Source: DASWIG01 sp965371445 (GTDB lineage: Bacteria > Acidobacteriota > Thermoanaerobaculia > Multivoradales > J023). Taken from it: a stretch of DNA of 17,931 nt. This document shows, in pieces, positions 15,420-17,931 of this stretch. Both the position numbers and the translations under genes were made by a program. Positions within the stretch are counted from its first letter, which is position 1. Each line of letters starts with the position of its first letter. The notes under the pieces are model-generated. The model did not search any database. It had not been told where the DNA came from and saw only the letters and a program-made list of their open reading frames with translations. The stretch spans positions 1 to 17,931 of the forward strand of contig CBDUYN010000203.1 of NCBI GenBank assembly GCA_965371445.1, read 5' to 3'.

Positions 15420-16442
15420 ATGTCCAGAAAACCCGCAGTGCTCGTGACGGGCGCCAACGGCGAGGTCGGTCACGGCTTGATCGAGAGCCTTGCCGAGGAG
15501 GGCAGCTACGAGATCCTGGCTCTGGACATCAAGGCGATCGACCCCGAGATCGCCCGCCACTGCAGTCAGACGATCACCGGCGACATCCTCGACCAGCGGT
15601 TGATCGCACGTCTCGTCAGCGAGTTCGAGATCCACACCGTCTTCCACCTGGCGGCGCTTTTGTCGACCCGGGCCGAGTTCACTCCGGAGACCGCCCACGA
15701 GGTCAACGTCCAGGGGACGCTCTACCTCCTCAAGATGGCGGCCGAGCAGTCGCGCTGGCACGGGCGCCGGGTGAAGTTCCTCTTCCCCAGCTCAATCGCC
15801 GCCTACGGCCTGGGTGACCTCAAGGCCAAGCAGGAAGCCGGCGCCGTCGGCGAGCGCGAGCACACCCTGCCGATCACCATGTACGGCTGCAACAAGCTTT
15901 ACTGCGAGCACCTGGGCCGCTACTACTCCCGCCACTACAAGCAGCTCGCCGCCGGGGAGGAGATCTCAGGCGTCGACTTCCGCGCCATCCGCTTCCCGGG
16001 CCTGATCTCGGCTCACACCCTGCCAAGCGGCGGCACGAGCGACTACGCGCCGGAGATGATCCACGCCGCCGCCAAGGGCGAGCCCTACGCCTGTTTCGTC
16101 CGCGAGGACACGCGGATCCCCTTCATGGCGATGCCGTCGGCGATCGCGGCGCTCTTGAAGCTCATGGCCACGCCGGCCGAGGAGCTGACCAGCGAGGTCT
16201 ACAACATCGCGAGCTTCAACCCGAGCGCGGGCGAGCTCGCCGAGCTCGTCCGCGGCGCTTTCCCGGAGGCCGAGATCACCTTCGAGCCCGATCCGAGCCG
16301 GCAGAGGATCGTCGACTCCTGGCCCACGGACGTCGACGACTCCCTGGCCCGCCGCGAATGGGGGTTCGAGCCCCAGTACACGTTGCAAAGCGCCTGCGAC
16401 GATTACCTACTTCCCAACATCCGGAAGCGTTACGACGCTTGA
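15420..16442 (+). CDS. tdh: L-threonine 3-dehydrogenase, short-chain (NAD-epimerase-like) type
   Basis: The 340-aa protein is an extended short-chain dehydrogenase. The N-terminal NAD-binding loop is VTGANGEVG (G11, G14, G17), the catalytic Ser lies in FPSSIAAYG (S124 or S125), and the YxxxK pair is Y155 and K159 in MYGCNK. The segments FHLAALLS and FRAIRFPGLIS, with substrate-side YAPEMIHAA, match the UDP-galactose-epimerase-like threonine dehydrogenases rather than zinc-dependent Tdh. It oxidises L-threonine to 2-amino-3-ketobutyrate using NAD+. The neighbouring kbl gene, 13 nt downstream, encodes the enzyme that consumes this unstable product, which strongly supports the assignment. An RBS (GGAGTAGGAG, 15402-15411) overlaps the stop of the preceding ATPase, indicating translation from a shared transcript. 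A generic NAD-dependent epimerase is the alternative if kbl were absent. Confidence 0.88.
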   Translation: MSRKPAVLVTGANGEVGHGLIESLAEEGSYEILALDIKAIDPEIARHCSQTITGDILDQRLIARLVSEFEIHTVFHLAALLSTRAEFTPETAHEVNVQGTLYLLKMAAEQSRWHGRRVKFLFPSSIAAYGLGDLKAKQEAGAVGEREHTLPITMYGCNKLYCEHLGRYYSRHYKQLAAGEEISGVDFRAIRFPGLISAHTLPSGGTSDYAPEMIHAAAKGEPYACFVREDTRIPFMAMPSAIAALLKLMATPAEELTSEVYNIASFNPSAGELAELVRGAFPEAEITFEPDPSRQRIVDSWPTDVDDSLARREWGFEPQYTLQSACDDYLLPNIRKRYDA

Positions 16443-16455
16443 GGAGAGCCCAAGC

Positions 16456-17642
<1,187 letters not shown>

Positions 17643-17643
<1 letters not shown>

Positions 17644-17719
17644 CAGCCTGTAGAGCATAGATCCAGCAGGCTGCGCCTGCCGGGGAAATCCCCCCTGCCC
17701 CCCTTTCCTAAAGGGGGGG
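17643..17719 (+). terminator. Terminator-like hairpins after kbl; C/G-rich dispersed-repeat type
   Basis: GCAGCCTG (17643-17650, overlapping the kbl stop) can pair with CAGGCTGC (17667-17674). Then CCCCCCTTT (17698-17706) pairs perfectly with AAAGGGGGG (17710-17718) around CCT. No T-run follows, so termination would be imperfect. The AAATCCCCCCTGCCCCCCTTT...AAAGGGGGG layout is one I recognise as a dispersed intergenic repeat in many environmental genomes. It is probably a REP-like element serving as or replacing a terminator. Confidence 0.5.
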
Positions 17720-17931
17720 ACAAGATCCGGATTCTCTGAACTCCGACGCGAATCGTCCGGGACGACCGCCTACCGGGAGCGCGGGCGTCCCGCGACCCTT
17801 GGGGGACGATCCCCCACGAGAAGAGCCTGGATCTGCGGTGAAGGATCCGACGCACCTGAGCGCCTCGAACGCCGGAGGGTGGCAAGGCCAAGCAGAGAGC
17901 GCCGGTGAAAACCGGCAGAGTGTAGGAGGTG
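17720..17931. other. Non-coding, hairpin-rich tail of unknown identity
   Basis: No credible gene is seen in these 212 bases. Three further perfect stems occur: CGCGGG/CCCGCG (17780-17794), TGGGGGA/TCCCCCA (17800-17816) and GCCGGT/ACCGGC with a GAAA loop (17901-17916). The last is a GNRA tetraloop, common in structured RNAs. The intervening text (GCGAAGG-like purine runs, AAGGCCAAGCAGAGAGC, GTAGGAGGTG at the edge) resembles in style the RNA domains of group II introns. I cannot place intron boundaries or domain V, and the sequence is cut by the window end. Confidence 0.35.

Overview
The window is high-GC bacterial DNA from an unidentified organism. It contains six intact or near-intact genes, plus a 2.6-kb stretch of broken mobile elements at the left end. 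Three features hint at Acidobacteriota (Thermoanaerobaculia-like) or a similar environmental phylum: the strongly GC-biased third positions, the secreted proteins with lamin-tail repeats, and a secreted protein ending in a GFESGD-type tail. This taxonomic guess is inference only; the window has no rRNA or other marker gene.

Region 1 (1-2630) is a mobile-element graveyard. It holds the N-terminus of an IS21-type IstA followed directly by three 15-bp end repeats, then the C-terminal 87 codons of an IS4/IS1634-type transposase on the minus strand. Next come short dispersed repeats and a deleted partial copy of a companion gene, followed by the longer copy of that companion gene (frameshifted) upstream of a DDE transposase that stops just after its first catalytic Asp. 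The transposase end is fused to the 3' end of a minus-strand nitroreductase gene (2631-3056), which has lost its C-terminus.

Region 2 (3128-9660) is chromosomal. A 1459-aa secreted nuclease gene (minus) carries four lamin-tail domains, an OB-like domain, an exonuclease-endonuclease-phosphatase domain and a Cys-containing C-terminus. It is divergent from a GH114/TM1410-like secreted glycoside hydrolase gene (plus), whose -10 box sits 6 nt before the ATG. A vapBC-like toxin-antitoxin pair (minus) converges on the hydrolase gene. A perfect 7-bp palindrome lies upstream of vapB.

Region 3 (9785-17643) is a co-directional cluster. An 1858-aa AAA ATPase of the DUF3686 / 'DNA repair ATPase' type is followed after 11 nt by an SDR-type L-threonine 3-dehydrogenase gene (tdh), and after another 13 nt by glycine C-acetyltransferase (kbl). 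Tdh and Kbl together convert threonine to glycine plus acetyl-CoA. The ATPase has no known link to that pathway, so the tight spacing is notable.

Region 4 (17644-17931) is non-coding. It contains a strong terminator-like C/G-rich hairpin of a dispersed-repeat type, then several more hairpins, including one with a GAAA tetraloop, and runs off the window edge. It may be the start of a structured RNA or mobile intron, but this cannot be settled here.
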